Positions 35,701-47,600 of a stretch of DNA of 64,000 nt are shown piece by piece. The stretch is from Gnetum montanum (lineage: Eukaryota > Streptophyta > Gnetopsida > Gnetales > Gnetaceae): positions 244,405 to 308,404 of the forward strand of contig MNCI01016011.1 of NCBI GenBank assembly GCA_015680685.1. Direction: 5' to 3'. The notes under the pieces were generated by a model, which was given only the letters and a program-made list of their open reading frames with translations, was not told where the DNA came from and did not search any database. Within the stretch, counting starts at the first letter, position 1. Each line of letters begins with the position of its first letter. Position numbers and translations under genes: made by a program.

Positions 35701-35849
35701 GTATACTTGGGGTCTTGGCCACACAACCTAATGGATTGCCTTAGCTTTACCATGGCAAGATTGGTAGGATGGTCAATCTTGTTTTCTTGTTGGGTGGGTA
35801 GGATAGCAGGTGTGCTTGAAATGGATGTTGAAGGTTGTTCAAAATTCAT
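32777..35849 (-). pseudogene. gag-pro: O gag and start of protease (other half of 15096-15473)
   Basis: Start ATG at 35849 opens MNFEQPSTSISSTPAIL. The capsid region is heavily decayed, but SLSHAFSQIKSIQDAVEAN (with one stop for Q) matches M's TLSQAFAHTMSIQDEAE. The knuckle at about 33880, CHYHxMLRHNTNFC, is a complete CX2HX4HX4C. The block ends at the M insertion (TSD ATGTG at 32777-32781), beyond which the protease continues at 15473. Numerous stops. Confidence 0.8.
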
Positions 35850-36267
35850 GTGTGTAGATTAAAAGTTGCAAAAAAATGGCTAACTCTCGAAATTGTAGAA
35901 AAAATGGCTAAGTCTGAAAAATGTAGAAAAATGGCTAAGTTTGGGGACTATGTGTTCTACACTAAGAGCTAGCTACGCTCTCTACTAAAAATGCCCAGAA
36001 TTTAGCTAAGTGTGAAAATGGATGTTCTAAGGTTGCTACATAGGGTTCCAGGGGAATCGACAACAGGGTCCAGTCTACACCAACCAGTTAGTAGAGAATG
36101 CCTGCATTGGCCTAAGATCTAGCTATTGTTACACATGGAAAGTCCATATTGGGTTGGGTCTATGCTAGCTCAAAGCTAGCAACAATGATGTAGATAGCAT
36201 GTGAGACAACCACCAATAGAGTCTAAGAGAGGAAAAGGGCTCGACCCTCCTTCTAACACTAGAAAAC
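35850..36267 (-). other. O leader and primer-binding site region
   Basis: Non-coding leader; the end next to the LTR (36245-36267) reads on the minus strand TTTTCTAGTGTTAGAAGGAG, matching M's primer-binding region. Confidence 0.6.
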
Positions 36268-37258
36268 TATGGTGAGAAAAAGAATCAATGGCTAGAACAC
36301 CAAGGGGTTCACAAGTGCATAGCTTGACCTCACATCCATGTGAGGGTCCACTAGAGGCAGAGATAGGGTGCCCTCAATGGTCTTGTTAATTGAACAGAGA
36401 CTCATCAAATGCAAATGGGGTGTAGTGTAGTTGGCTACGATGCAAAGGAGAAATAATGCTAAGTGTTGAGTGGTATTTGCAATGTCTACAGTGTCAATAG
36501 GGGTAAGCATAGTTAAGGTTTTTACCAAAAAAACGTGTCAACATGTAGCTATGCATTAAAATAGTATAAAATGTAACTAAAATGCTAAAAATGCAAGTAA
36601 AAATGCTAAAAATTCATAGGAAGAGAGTGAGAGAGAATAGAACACCACCCTATATGGGTTTGAGCATAGTTAATTCTAAAAGGGGTGAGAAGGTATGTGA
36701 TATATAATAGGTGTAATGGATAGCATAGTCATAGTCTTATGAGTGTCTAGCTGTAAAGAATAATGTTCTACCATGGTGTCTATGCCTACAGGGTTGGCTA
36801 CTACAGTGTGCAGTGGACTGCAGTCATCTACAATGTCCTGCAGTGAGCTATAGTGGTGTGAAACCTTACTAAATGTAAACCCAAAATTCACCAATGCTTT
36901 GACTTGTGCAAATGCCAAATGTGCTTCAAATTTTCCAACCTACTTCAAATTTTTGCCAACCCCTAAAATGTCAAGGATTGGCATATTTATAGGCCTAGGG
37001 TTAGCGTGAAATATGAATAGGCTACCATGTGGCAATGGGATGATTGGGAATACATTGCACCCAACTACACTCTACACTGAGGCTAGCAGTGTTGTACTCT
37101 ACTCTATTCTGCTAGACTCTACAAAGCTGAGAGACTATGACTATGCTACCAACTACATGTTCATGTGCTAAAAATATCACAATGTACTTGAAAAAATGCA
37201 ACATTGGAAACTACGCTTTGGGACTATGCTATCCACTACACTTTGGAAAAAAAATGCA
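36268..37258 (-). repeat. O 5' LTR
   Basis: The left end (TATGGTGAGA) aligns with M's LTR end TGTAGTGACC, and GGCTAGAACACCAAGGGGTTC aligns with M's next 30 bases. The minus-strand TATA box TATAAATA is at 36984-36991. The right end is placed at TGCA (37258) because a different repeat starts at 37261, so that end is approximate. It is about 600 bp shorter than M's LTR, marking a separate subfamily. Confidence 0.65.
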
Positions 37259-37411
37259 TGCATAGGTCTTTCGAACTTCTCTTTAGCTCTATGAGAGGAA
37301 TATTGAAGATTTCAAGAAGCTAGGAATAAATATTAGACATCATAAAGATGCCTTGCCTAAGAGCTATGCATGAACATAAGATGTCCCATTTGCATAGGAG
37401 ATGTCTCACTG
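37259..37411. repeat. Dispersed repeat shared with 59230-59385
   Basis: CTTTCGAAC, AGCTCTATGAGAGGAA and ATAAGATGTCCCATTTGCAT occur in the same order in both places. At 59.2 kb this sequence lies upstream of the chromovirus-like gag, so it may be part of that family's LTR; here it is the DNA into which O and the element 3 fragment are joined. Confidence 0.65.
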
Positions 37412-37950
37412 GTCATCATTAGTGCCATTGTTGAGGACTCTTTTTATTTGAAACATATGCTATCTAGGTTTAGTGAATATCATTAACATCATTGGATGAA
37501 CCCTAAGGTCAACATCATTCTCATCATAAATATAATTACATAAGCACATTGATATTTTATTTGTATTACAAAATTTCTTCTTCTCACAGGTGTGATGATG
37601 TGAAACTGCCAGTCCCTCAAGAATGCAAGGTGGTATATACTCATCTAGATGAGTATGTGCCTGACTTCATCTTCATCCTACATCAAGATGAACAACTGTG
37701 ATGGTGTGATATGGAAGGAAACACTGTAATGCCTCCCAATTGATCTATGCCCATGATGCTGCTTCAAACTCTTAAGAAGTTAGGCATCAACAACCTTCAA
37801 GAGGAGTATGTTGTGCATGATTACAACTACTACGACTACCATCCCACTAAAACACAACATAGGAGAGATCGACACCAAGAGAAGTACCATGAGTTTATGA
37901 AGGGAAAATGGTTTACCAATCTATTGTTCCTACTTAACCAAGACAACAAT
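37412..37950 (+). pseudogene. gag: Inverted leader and gag N-terminus of the element 3 family
   Basis: Starting with TCATCATTAGTGCCATTGTT (LTR tip plus PBS), this plus-strand block reads into a gag N-terminus (37747-37950: MLLQTLKKLGINNLQEEY, then KGKWFTNLLFLLNQ). The same sequence exists in reverse complement at 45950-46444 inside element 3. It is fused at its 3' end directly to the minus-strand LTR of element 3 and lacks its own LTR, so it is a rearranged fragment rather than a normal insertion. Confidence 0.7.
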
Positions 37951-38852
37951 GTTGATGAAGTGTTCAAGCGTGATCTAGTCAAATTTTGCAAACTCTATGT
38001 TTTCCAGCACACTAGTCTTCTAGGAAGTGAACTTTATCCTAATAGCATTCTTTGTCTTCTCAATTACACTTGTGATGCATAAAGGTATGGTTAAGTGTAA
38101 TCAAGGCATATGATTTCTATTATTTTATGTTTTATGCTCTTGTTGCTTAGAATAGAGAAATGAAGTAATTTAATAACTAATTTAATTTAACTAATTAACT
38201 AATCTCTAACTAGTCCTACTTTTCATACACATCCTAAACCCACATATCCACTACTAGGGTTACCAAGTGCCATGCTACTAGGCAAACCAAGCAATAATGC
38301 TACTAAGATTACCAAGTGAATACATGTTTACACTTGAAGTGGTCGTACTTATGTGTTTGACCTATTTAGGTTAATTAATTAACTAATCACTTAAAGTCTA
38401 ACTTAGCTTAATTAATTGCATAATTAATGAAAATAATAACTTCATAAATAGATTATTAATCTAATCCAAGTGCTACAAGGTTTAGTCAAAAGCCTCATCT
38501 TTATTGCTATTCACACTAGTGTGTTCAGGTAAAACAATTCTTGAATAAAGATCCATACACTTTTTAACTCCTAGTGCAAGCAATCAAAGAAATATCTTAA
38601 CTCTCAAATGGAAAAATTGCAAGAGGTCTACTACAACTATCACATGAGCTCTATAAAAATGGTTGGTGAGCATGTATTTATAGTTTTTATTCTAGAGCTA
38701 TGTCAATGAGGCCCCATAAACATAGCAAACGCTACATTGACATGGCCCCATCAATGAGGCAACATCATGTGGACGGGGCCACACCAATGAAGCCTTGTCA
38801 ACAAGGCCACATCAATGAAGGTCCATTGACAAGACACAATGAAGATTCATCA
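37951..38852 (-). repeat. Element 3 3' LTR, truncated at its outer end
   Basis: Homologous to 46445-47377 from about 37951 onward (ACACTAGTCTTCTAGGAAGT is shared), ending ATTCATCA at 38852. TATA box TATAAATA at 38675-38682 (minus). Its U3 lacks the CGATATCG palindromes of the sister elements and instead repeats a CATCAATGAGGCC-like motif. Confidence 0.8.
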
Positions 38853-38863
38853 TACCCCCATGA
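38853..38863 (-). other. Polypurine tract of element 3
   Basis: Minus strand CATGGGGGTA abuts the LTR start, as in elements 1 (9651-9661) and 2 (48421-48431). Confidence 0.7.
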
Positions 38864-39076
38864 TTTAATGAAAACTTGTTCTCAAGTTCCTTTACAAAAT
38901 TGAGGAGGTATGGGATTATTGACTAACTCTTGACATAACAAACTAACTTGACAAAGCTAAGTGCCCAAGTGTACAAACCAATGCATTGCAAAAATTTTGG
39001 TGTTCATGACACAAAATTACATACCATGACATGAATACTCAAAATTGGACAACACATCCTCAAGCAATTGAGAAGA

Positions 39077-41928
39077 TTAGACAACCCTAGTTGGTGGAGG
39101 TTCCTAAGGTTTTGAAGGATCTTCACTGGCTTTAGGCACATGTTGTAGCTAAGGTGGCTATGGCTATTCTACTATGGCTACAACCTTTGATGGAAGCTAA
39201 AAGGCATCTAGTAATGACTTCATCTTCTCCTCCTTACTCTAGGGATCGTTCACAATCCACGCAGCAGAACCAATGTGGGCTAGAATGGGGATATCTAGTG
39301 GATAGGGTATTACTGGAAATAACTCCTTAGCATTGACAAACTAGGCAATAAATTTTTTGCATTCAACACCAAATGCCTTCACTATGTTTTTTAGCTCCTG
39401 GTAGTCAGTCATCCTTTTGGCCTAATTCATAGTAGTAGATCAAATGCCTTCACTATTTTCCCTTGAGAACATCAAGTTCCACATTTTCCCCCAAAAGCTT
39501 TTGCTTGGTGTCCCTATGGTGCTTGAACTTGACATCATACAACAAGTATTAGTTGGCCACTTGCTTCTCTAGTTCTGACAATGGCCATCCAATAGTCAAC
39601 ATGGCTAGATTTGCATATCAAAGATTAAACAACTTCATGTATTCTGTCATCTCCTCAATCTACAACTCCTTCATGCATATTTTTTCTTTATTGTAGCATC
39701 TATCCCATTAACAATAGGCTACCACAAATCTCTTTCTTGTTAGAGTTGCTAGAGGGTTTCATTTACTTTTGCCTTCGCTACCTAGATGTGCTTTTCATTA
39801 ACTTCTTTCTATAGACCAACCTGATCTTTGTAATGATTCTTAACTCTCTTAAATTTGAGAGCCTATGATTTCCAAGCAGCTACCTCTATTGCAATCTTCT
39901 AGTGAAGGGAGCATACCTCCTCCATGAAGAGGTTTCTATTTTCAGCTACAAATCTCCTTAGCTCTGTGTTCACTCTAGCTAGTTGCCCCTACTATTGATG
40001 GATAAAGTTGGTTAACTATTATATATGCTCATCAACATTTTTTAGGTGATGGTTCTCTATGGTTAGTTACACATTCTTCTAGAGGGTCAGATCCAAGGCC
40101 CTCTAAATTTTGTGTTGTGTAGCCTCTACTTAGGATCGGTAGAACACCAACGTCTCCATCACATCCTCAATCCCTTTTAGTCTAGTGTAAAGTACTTCAA
40201 GAGCTTCATCTCTTATCAATGCCAAGTTGAGAAATGTATGGTTGATAATTTAGGCTTTTAATTCAATAACTTTAGTAGTTAAGCTTTCGTTCAATCCCTT
40301 GGCCATTTCAAGTTTCCCTTCCAAGATGATGTTTTTGCCCCTTGCCTCTTGTAGCTCTGACTAGGTTGTAGTGATACTATTTGGAAGATCAAAGACATCT
40401 AAAAGTGATTGCCTGATTCCCACTAGTTGGTCTAGTAGTTCTTCATTCTATGCTTCACTTAATCTACTACTTATAGTCCCTACAGACATCTGCACATCTT
40501 TGAATGCAATGACATTTGGTATCGAGGTTGCAGGTGCATTGAGTGTTTCAGCAATCCTATCAACAACCACCTCTGTTGCTATCTCCTACTCTTGGTGCTA
40601 CATCACTAGCACTATTGCCCCCTAACCTTCCTCCAAGTGCACTAAGAAGATGGTGGCATTCCCAGAAATTTTTGGGACTGGCTACTATTCTACAAGACAT
40701 ATCGTGACCTCTCTAGCACTAGGATTTAACCTCATGGATAACTATATTTTTTGGGCTAAGAAAATAAATCCACCTCCACCCATCAAGCTAACTGTTCAAG
40801 CCACCTTATTTAGGTGACTCATCGTTGGTCAATACATAGATGGATCCCCGTCACTTGTGCTTGCTCATTGCTCTTGCTTGCTCAAGAGTCATTCTTTGTA
40901 TTTGTGCAATCGTTAGGCTATTGCAATGATGTCTAGCATAGTTTTTTGAATAGTAGGTGGAGGTGGTGGCTACTGCTCCTCTTCTTGAATGGTTGTTGCA
41001 AGTGTCTTATCTTTCATCATCTTCATCTAATTAATAGTTGGAGCATGCTTGAGAGAACTGTTTGTATAATGGACTATTCCTCCCCTCTAACAGATTTTAT
41101 TAATAGGCATAGAAAGGGGAGTGTCTTCTTTCCACATTCATTTTCTTTAAATTGCTTCTCCATCTCTAGATAGATAAACTATGGAAGGTTGACAAGGAAT
41201 CCCCCACAATGGTGCATGCATGGGCAAAAAAGATAATGATCTTGCTCAGCCTCACTATGGGATCTAGGTGGAAGGCTACAATCTTGTAGTGGATCCTCTT
41301 TACTAGTTTGAGTGCTCTAAACTCCTTATGCTAGACACCATTGCACCCATTCCCTCTTGAGGTTGGGATCTACCTACATTGGAATATTAGCAAGATTCAT
41401 CCCTATTTCTAGCAACCTAAGCAATTTGGCAATGGCCTACACCAAGTAGGTCACTAAGATGTCCTTGATTTTTACCATTGAACCAACCTGCCTATTGTTC
41501 TAGAATAAGAATTTCTCTTCCATGTACCACTCCCCAGTGGAAGTGATGATTGGCCACATTGGAGAGGCCTTCAGCTGGTCCTATACTTCTTTCAGTGCTT
41601 TCTCTACGAAAGGATCAAAGTGTAACTCTTGAAGCACTATTTTTTGGACCTCCCTTAATCTGATTTGATTTAGGTAGGCTTTTGTCAAGTTTACCTCAAT
41701 ATTTACTTGTTGAGCTAGTGCCTCATCCTAATGGGAATGTTTTGTTGTTGTTTCTAGTTCTAGAATCTAATGAATAAATTCCACCTCAACCTCTTTCCTG
41801 GGATGACCTATGGCATGGATTGCAAGTGGTTCTTCTTGGGCTTGTTCTTAGCCCCTTCTCATTCTTGGTCATTTATTCCTTTGTTTAGATAGTTCTCCTT
41901 CCTACATGTGCTTCCCTTTCAATGCCAT
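39077..41928 (-). pseudogene. Extra coiled-coil gene in element 3, function unknown
   Basis: A minus-strand reading starts MALKGKHM at 41928 and ends PPPTRVV-stop at 39077. It runs with stops almost only at former CAA/CAG/CGA codons; the total is not a multiple of three and shifts occur near 41000, 40850, 40700, 39690 and 39420. The N-terminal third contains MWPIITSTGEWYMEEKFLF and ANIPM. The middle is rich in Glu, Lys and Leu with heptad-like spacing (for example ARVNTELRRFVAENRNL and WPLSELEKQVANQYLLYDV), suggesting a long coiled coil. The C-terminus is Pro/Gln-rich. It lies in the 3' non-coding region, in the sense orientation, and has no counterpart in elements 1 or 2. I do not recognise the family; it may be a captured host gene or an accessory gene lost elsewhere. 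Confidence 0.55.
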
Positions 41929-44050
41929 CTGTGGTCAAAACACATCCATGGATTAGTAGATACAATGTGTAACTTGAAATATTTTGACTTCCTCATCTTG
42001 TCAATTAATTATACTTGGTTAAGATTGGACCATGATAGATTGATATTTATTATTATTTTATCAATTAATTTTTATTATAAGTATCACCAAAGCTTTTTGA
42101 AAGAGTTTAACTCTATAATTTGGTGTTTAAATGTTGATTTATAAGTTAAACCTTTGTGGAAGTTAGAAAAATGGCAACAAATTTTCTATCAAAAATGGCA
42201 CATTTGTGGCCTCCATGACTAAGAGCTTACCTATAGTAGCTATAAGGTTGAAGAATGGAGTGATTTGGATAAACGATTAGGAAGTTATGGACTCTAACAA
42301 GTTCTAAGTTCTGAAAATTTGAAAAACTTCCTTGGCATTTGTAGCAAATGTGAAAATTTCAAAAGGGGGGTCATGAATATATATACTATTTTTGTGCTAT
42401 GTCGATAGGAACACATATACAAGGCCCTATATATGCATCTACTCTATCAATGGGGCCTCATATACAAAGCCTGTAGATGAAATTTTCAAACTTGAATATC
42501 TTGAAAAATACAAGGAATTTTTGAATGAATTTGGAGTCCATGGAGTTCCAGAAAAGCCAAGAATATGATGAAATCATTAAGAGGATCTTTGAAAGCTTAA
42601 AAATTCAAAAATTTGATGGATAATGTGTGTATATAATAAAATATGTAAAGGAGCACATTGTTTGATGTAGAAGATGGATGTACAAAAGATTCTGGTTGTA
42701 AGAATGCCTAAGGATAAGGTACTTAATGAATCCAACCAAGAGATATGCAAGTCGATCCTCCTCATAGTAGGCACATGCCTTTTTTTCCCTTACATAACCT
42801 TAGCCTAAGGGGTTTATCGGACTCATAGGTGATTAATGTTTGATGGAAGTTAAGGACCAAAACCTAAAAGATTCTACCAAAGAATTCAAGCATGTTAAAC
42901 AAAGATATGAAATCAAGAACATGGATACTAGCAATGAGATGAGTTATGGGCAACATAGATGGATGATATAAAAGGTGCAATGGAATTCCAAATTGAGTTC
43001 ATGACAAGTCCCTTGAGGATTTTGTATTTAAATGATCTAAGAAAATCCATCCTTAGTCTAAACTAAAACCAATCACCTTCAGTGACTTCACATCATCACT
43101 CCAAGACTGATCCACCCCCTCAAGACATAAGAGTTCTCCCATAGAACAACCACCATTCCATAAAATGAAGAGAAGAGAATTAAGAAGTGAGAGAGGGCCT
43201 TACTTAGAGGGCACCTTCAAGCATGGGTAACATGTCTTTCTAGTCCCATAACCAGTGCTTATAATTTGTTTACTTGTCTAAGGGGTGTGCTTTGAATTCC
43301 CATCATGTTTTTTTTAATGTTTTTTTGATAAATTTTTTTTTTTACTTTTTTTCTTTTTAGATGGGAACAACACCATGCAAATACTTTATTTAACTTCTTA
43401 TTATTATTTCACAAGGAATAGTAAGAAGTCTATGAAAACAATCATGCACCCAAGCAAGTAGAAGAGCACAAAGAGTATTGAGTTCCCTTAAAGTCACACC
43501 CTATGCAAACCTTTGAATCCTTTCCAATTCTAGAAACTACCAAGGTCATAACTTTGTTAAAATTTTATTTAATAAAAGGGACATCAAACTTCCAAAATAA
43601 GGAAAACCATAAGGTTTGTGAATCAGTGGATGTCATGGACTCACTAGTTGTTTCATGAAAAAGAAACCATGACTTAGCCATCAATACAAAAATTTAGAAA
43701 TAGAAACCAGACATTAGTGAATAAAATATTAAGCACAAACCACCATTAGTAATAGCTATAGCACCACTGTGTCCTATTGGCACAAAGCACGTTTATTAAC
43801 AAAAATCAAAAAATCACACTAAAATAAAGTAAAATATATAAGAAAGTATAAAATATTCAAGAAAAATTTAAATGTACTAACGATGGTGTAAAAAAAAAGT
43901 GGCATAAAATAGGAAGAATTTGTAACAATCAAAAAGCTGTAAAATAAATAATTTGTAAAGACAAAAATGTGTAAAACAAAAACTAGGAAAATTGAGGAGC
44001 CATGTATATGATTAGCACATATGGCCATCTCCCCAAAGATTGAGTTGGAA
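41929..44050. other. Element 3 3' non-coding region
   Basis: AT-rich. Parts around 43100-43800 match elements 1 (8100-8700, reverse) and 2 (49500-50150). A short U3-like patch at about 42400-42475 (CTATCAATGGGGCCTCATAT) recalls the element's own LTR. No gene seen. Confidence 0.55.
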
Positions 44051-45060
44051 GGAGGATATCCAAAAAATTAAGCATGGTTACCCATCCATTGAGGTATTTG
44101 TTGCACTGACTTGCTTTGACTCGTGGAAAGGCTTTATCTATCGGATGTTGACCAACTACTTTTTGTTTGGGTACTCAAGTTTGTATATGAGCATGGCCCT
44201 AGAAAGTAAGGTTTCATCAATTATATAAGGTCCCTTCCAAAATGTTTGAAATTTGGTTTTCTAAGGTACGTGTATGGGATTCCAATAGAGAACCTTATCT
44301 CCCAATTGGAATTTTACTTTTCATATTCTAAGATCATGATGTTTCTTGTTGAATGCCTTGTGCACTTCATTTAAAGATAGGGATACCAATTGATTTTTTT
44401 CTAACACATTGAGGTTGATTAGTCTTTATTTTTATGCCAAACTTAGATCAAGATCCAAGTTACAGGCTATTGAGAGTGTACGGAGCTCGAATTGAATTGC
44501 GAACATTGAAATTTTTTCATACACCAACTCATATGGAGAGTAACCAATAGGAAGTTTCCATGTTGAGCAATAGGCCCAAAGAGCATCATTGAGTTTTGTG
44601 CCCCAGTCTCTCCTATATTTGCTAATAGTTCTTATTGGAATCTTTATGATCTTCTTGTTAGTCACCTCTACTTGACCATTGGCTTGGGGATGACAAGGTG
44701 TTGTTAATTTATGTTTAACCCCTAAGTGTTACATGAGTTTTTAAAAAGTAACACTTGTAAAATGGGTTCTATTGTTAAAAATCAATGCACATGGCACCCC
44801 AAACCTATTCACAACATTTTGTTATAGAAATCGAGCAATAGTGGATGATGTATAGTCAGTGATGGCTACTGCTTCTCCCCATTTGGTATAGTAGTTAATG
44901 GAAATGATTATATATGCCTTCCTATTGGACATGGGTGTGATGGAATCCATGAAATCTATGTCCCATATGTTAAATAATTCTAGTGGTTAAATCCACTATT
45001 GAGAATCCTCCATTCATGCAGTCATCCCATCATCTCATTGGCAGTGCTCACAAGATCAAA
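44051..45060 (-). pseudogene. int: Element 3 integrase fragment
   Basis: Minus strand: SCEHCQ (zinc-finger end) near 45050, a damaged core, NRFGVPCALIFNNRTHF (first Asp of DNG changed to Asn), CHPQANGQVEVTNKKI with the catalytic Glu kept, and PIGYSPYELVYEKI. The N-terminal zinc-finger half is missing because the gag sequence joins here. Element 2 integrase (50360-51700) is the guide. Confidence 0.8.
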
Positions 45061-46290
45061 CAAATTGATGGCTCTAGCTATGATATGGCAAAGATGTTTC
45101 CACTAAGAATAACGATGGCCAAGGCATTAGTGTATGAGAGAATATTATCTACTTATGATAGCATCCAAGGGTTCATGGTTTCCTTTCTTTCATCCATGGA
45201 TCTACCTACTCAAATTAGACACTCTGGATTATGTTTCATACTTATCAATAAATAGCTTAAGAATTATCCTCCACCTATAGATGGATTCCAACTTCAAGAA
45301 GCGATACCAACTTTTTACCTCTTTCATGAGGGTCTTGGGAAATATCTTGACTTTTTTCCAATCATTTTTGATATTTTTTAAGGCACAAGCATTGTTAAAA
45401 AATTGAAGATGTGTCTATGGATCAAAATTATACCCCCTCCTAAGTCTAGGAATATTATTCATATCCGACTATCTTTCACATGCCTAGTTGAAATTTTTAT
45501 AGCCTCTACAATATTTAGCATGCTTTAAGTTGATAGTAAAGGCTCATCATCATTATTATTTCAGTTTCACCAATGATTTCCTCTATTACCCCTTTGATCA
45601 TTATGGGCCTGGCGATCATCATTATTGTGCCATTGTTCACCTCCATCATCATTGTTCTTTCTACAACATTTTTCAAAACTAAAAGAGGGAGGAGAACTAC
45701 CACCATCATGGTATCTTCCAACTTCCCATTTTTTGTCATGGCCATGTTCATCAATTTTCTTATCATCTTGATGTTTGTCCGAGTGCCTACCTTGACTACT
45801 ATCTTTATTTAAACTTGGGTTGCTGATAGTGAAGCATAGATTCAAGGTCACACCTCCATCATCAATAACAAGGGGTGGATAATTTTTAAGTTGAGAGCCC
45901 CCAAAGAGAGGATCCTCATTATTGACTTGGTTAAGCAAGAATAAGAGATTGATGAATCGTTTCCCCGTCACAAAATCATGGTGCTTCTCTTGGTGTTAAT
46001 CTCTCCTGCATTATGTTTTAGTGGGATGGTAGTCCTAGTAGTCATAATCATGCACAATGTACTCCTCTTGAAGATTGTGGATGCCTAACTCCTTAAGAGT
46101 TTGAAGCAGCATCATGGGCATAGATCAATTAAGAGGCATTACAATGTTGTCTTCTATATCACACCATCGCAGTCAAACACATACTCATCTAGGTGAAGTC
46201 AAACACATACTCAACTAGATGAGTATATACCACCTTGCATTCTTGATAGACTAATCATTTAGCATCATCACACCTATGAGAAGAAGAAAT
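45061..46290 (-). pseudogene. gag: Element 3 gag remnant
   Basis: Minus strand: the gag N-terminus around 46160-45950, a segment rich in His/Asp/Lys (45900-45570, GRHSDKHQDDKK), and a capsid part ALKNIKNDWKKVK near 45390. A local duplication at 46174-46215 affects the start region. The reading stops being gag at about 45060 where integrase begins. Confidence 0.75.
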
Positions 46291-46424
46291 TTTTTAATAC
46301 AAATAAAATATCAATGTGCTTATGTAATAATATTTATGATGAGAATGATGTTGACCTTAGGGTTCATCCAAAAATGTTAATGATATTCACTAAACTTAGA
46401 TAGTACATGTTTCAAAATAAAAGA

Positions 46425-46444
46425 GTCCTCAACAATGGCACTAA
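46425..46444 (-). other. Primer-binding site of element 3
   Basis: Minus strand TTAGTGCCATTGTTGAGGAC follows the LTR end directly; the same sequence is inverted at 37421-37440. Confidence 0.7.
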
Positions 46445-47377
46445 TGATGAGTAGTGAAGGGTACCCCTATCCCCAACCATATGAATCATGAAATGTTCAT
46501 ACATGATCCAATCGAATTCTGTAGACTCTATGTCTTCCAATACACTAGTCTTCTAGGAAGTGAACTTTGCCCTAATAGTCATTCATTGTCTTCTTAATTA
46601 CACTTATGATGCATAAAGGTATGGTTAAGTGTACTCAAGGCATATGATTTTTATTATTTTATGTTTTATGCTCTTGTTGCTTAAAATAGAGAAATGAAGT
46701 AATTTAATAACTAATTTAATTTAACTAATTAACTAATCTCTAACTAGTCCTAACATAAGCATCCAATCTTACTTTCCATACACATCATAAACCCACGTAT
46801 CCACTACTAGGTTTACCAAGCACTACACTACTAGGCAAACCAAGTAATAACGCTGTTGGGATTACCAAGCAAGTAAGTGTTTACACTTGAAGTGGTCGTA
46901 CTTATGTGTTTAATCTATTTATTTTAATTAATTAACTAATCACTTAAAGTTTAACTTAGCTTAATTAATTGCATAATTAATGAAAATAATAAATGCATAA
47001 ATAAATTATTAATCTAATCCAAGTGCTACAAGGTTTGATTAAAAGGCTCATCTTTATTGTTGTTCACACTGGTGTCTTCAAGTAAAACAATGTTCGAATA
47101 AAGATCCATACACTTTCTAAATCCTACAAGAAGCACTCAGAGAAATATTCTAACTCTCAAATGGAAAAACTACAAGAGCTCTACTACAACTATCACATGA
47201 CCTCCATAAAGATGGCTAGTAAGCATGTCTTTATAGTTTTTATTCTAGAGCTACATCGACGGGGCCCCATAGACATAAAAAATGCTACATTGACATGACC
47301 CTATCAATGCGAAAACACCACGTAGACAGGGCTATGTCAATGGGGGCCTGTCAATGCAACATAATGATAATTCATCA
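46445..47377 (-). repeat. Element 3 5' LTR
   Basis: Plus-strand ends TGATGAGTAG and AATTCATCA. The TATA box is decayed here (CTTTATA near 47229). The U3 has GACGGGGCC/GTCAATGGGGGCC-type repeats in place of CGATATCG palindromes. Confidence 0.85.
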
Positions 47378-47600
47378 ATATTCAAGGATATGATTTCTCA
47401 TCTTTGTAGATGATGTACCACTCAAAAAAGAAAATTTTTATAAACATGTAAGCTTGAAGGTAAATGTTGATAAAACATAAATATTAATATGTGGAATTAA
47501 TAATAGAATTATAATTTTTAGCAAAAAAATAAAAAATTTGATGTTATGGATATATATAGATATTTGGAATAAAAATGCAATTAAAAATATAAATAAAAAT
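47378..47600 (+). pseudogene. Possible LINE reverse-transcriptase fragment
   Basis: A plus-strand reading gives FVDDVPL, then LKVNVDKTxILICG, then (next frame) DIYRYLE. The order (F/Y)xDD, LxxNxxKT, YxYLG is that of LINE-type reverse transcriptases. It is short and broken, is interrupted by element 2 at 47600, and resumes at 56012. LTR-element RT is less likely from the spacing. Confidence 0.35.

Larger units (their letters stand above)
182..37258 (-). mobile_element. Element O: old Tat-type Ty3/gypsy retrotransposon, disrupted by nested insertions
   Basis: O is reconstructed from four blocks (182-3307, 10425-15473, 32777-36267 and the LTR 36268-37258) that keep one orientation and one gene order once elements 1 and M are removed. 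Reading on the minus strand: 5' LTR, leader, gag, protease, spacer holding a plus-strand antisense gene, RT, RNase H, second (archaeal-type) RNase H, integrase. The dual RNase H and absence of a visible chromodomain fit the Tat lineage. The 3' LTR lies beyond the left edge. Every coding part is broken by stops and frameshifts, and the N-terminal half of RT is missing between about 2990 and 3307. O must predate M, element 1 and the LTR at 1-181 because it hosts them. Confidence 0.8.
37951..47377 (-). mobile_element. Element 3: gag-integrase remnant with an extra reading frame
   Basis: Minus-strand element of the TGATGAG...CTCATCA family. The 5' LTR is 46445-47377 and the 3' LTR 37951-38852 (its outer end truncated). 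A PBS (46425-46444) and polypurine tract (38853-38863) are in place. Gag is joined directly to integrase near 45060, so protease, RT and RNase H are gone. An extra 2.85-kb frame of unknown function lies between integrase and the 3' LTR. No matching target duplication exists because the left end is rearranged. Confidence 0.8.

Noticed and set aside
45573-45812. Hydrophobic plus-strand frame that looks like a membrane protein
   Set aside because: It is the antisense of the His/Asp-rich gag segment, which reads as Ile/Val-rich on the other strand.
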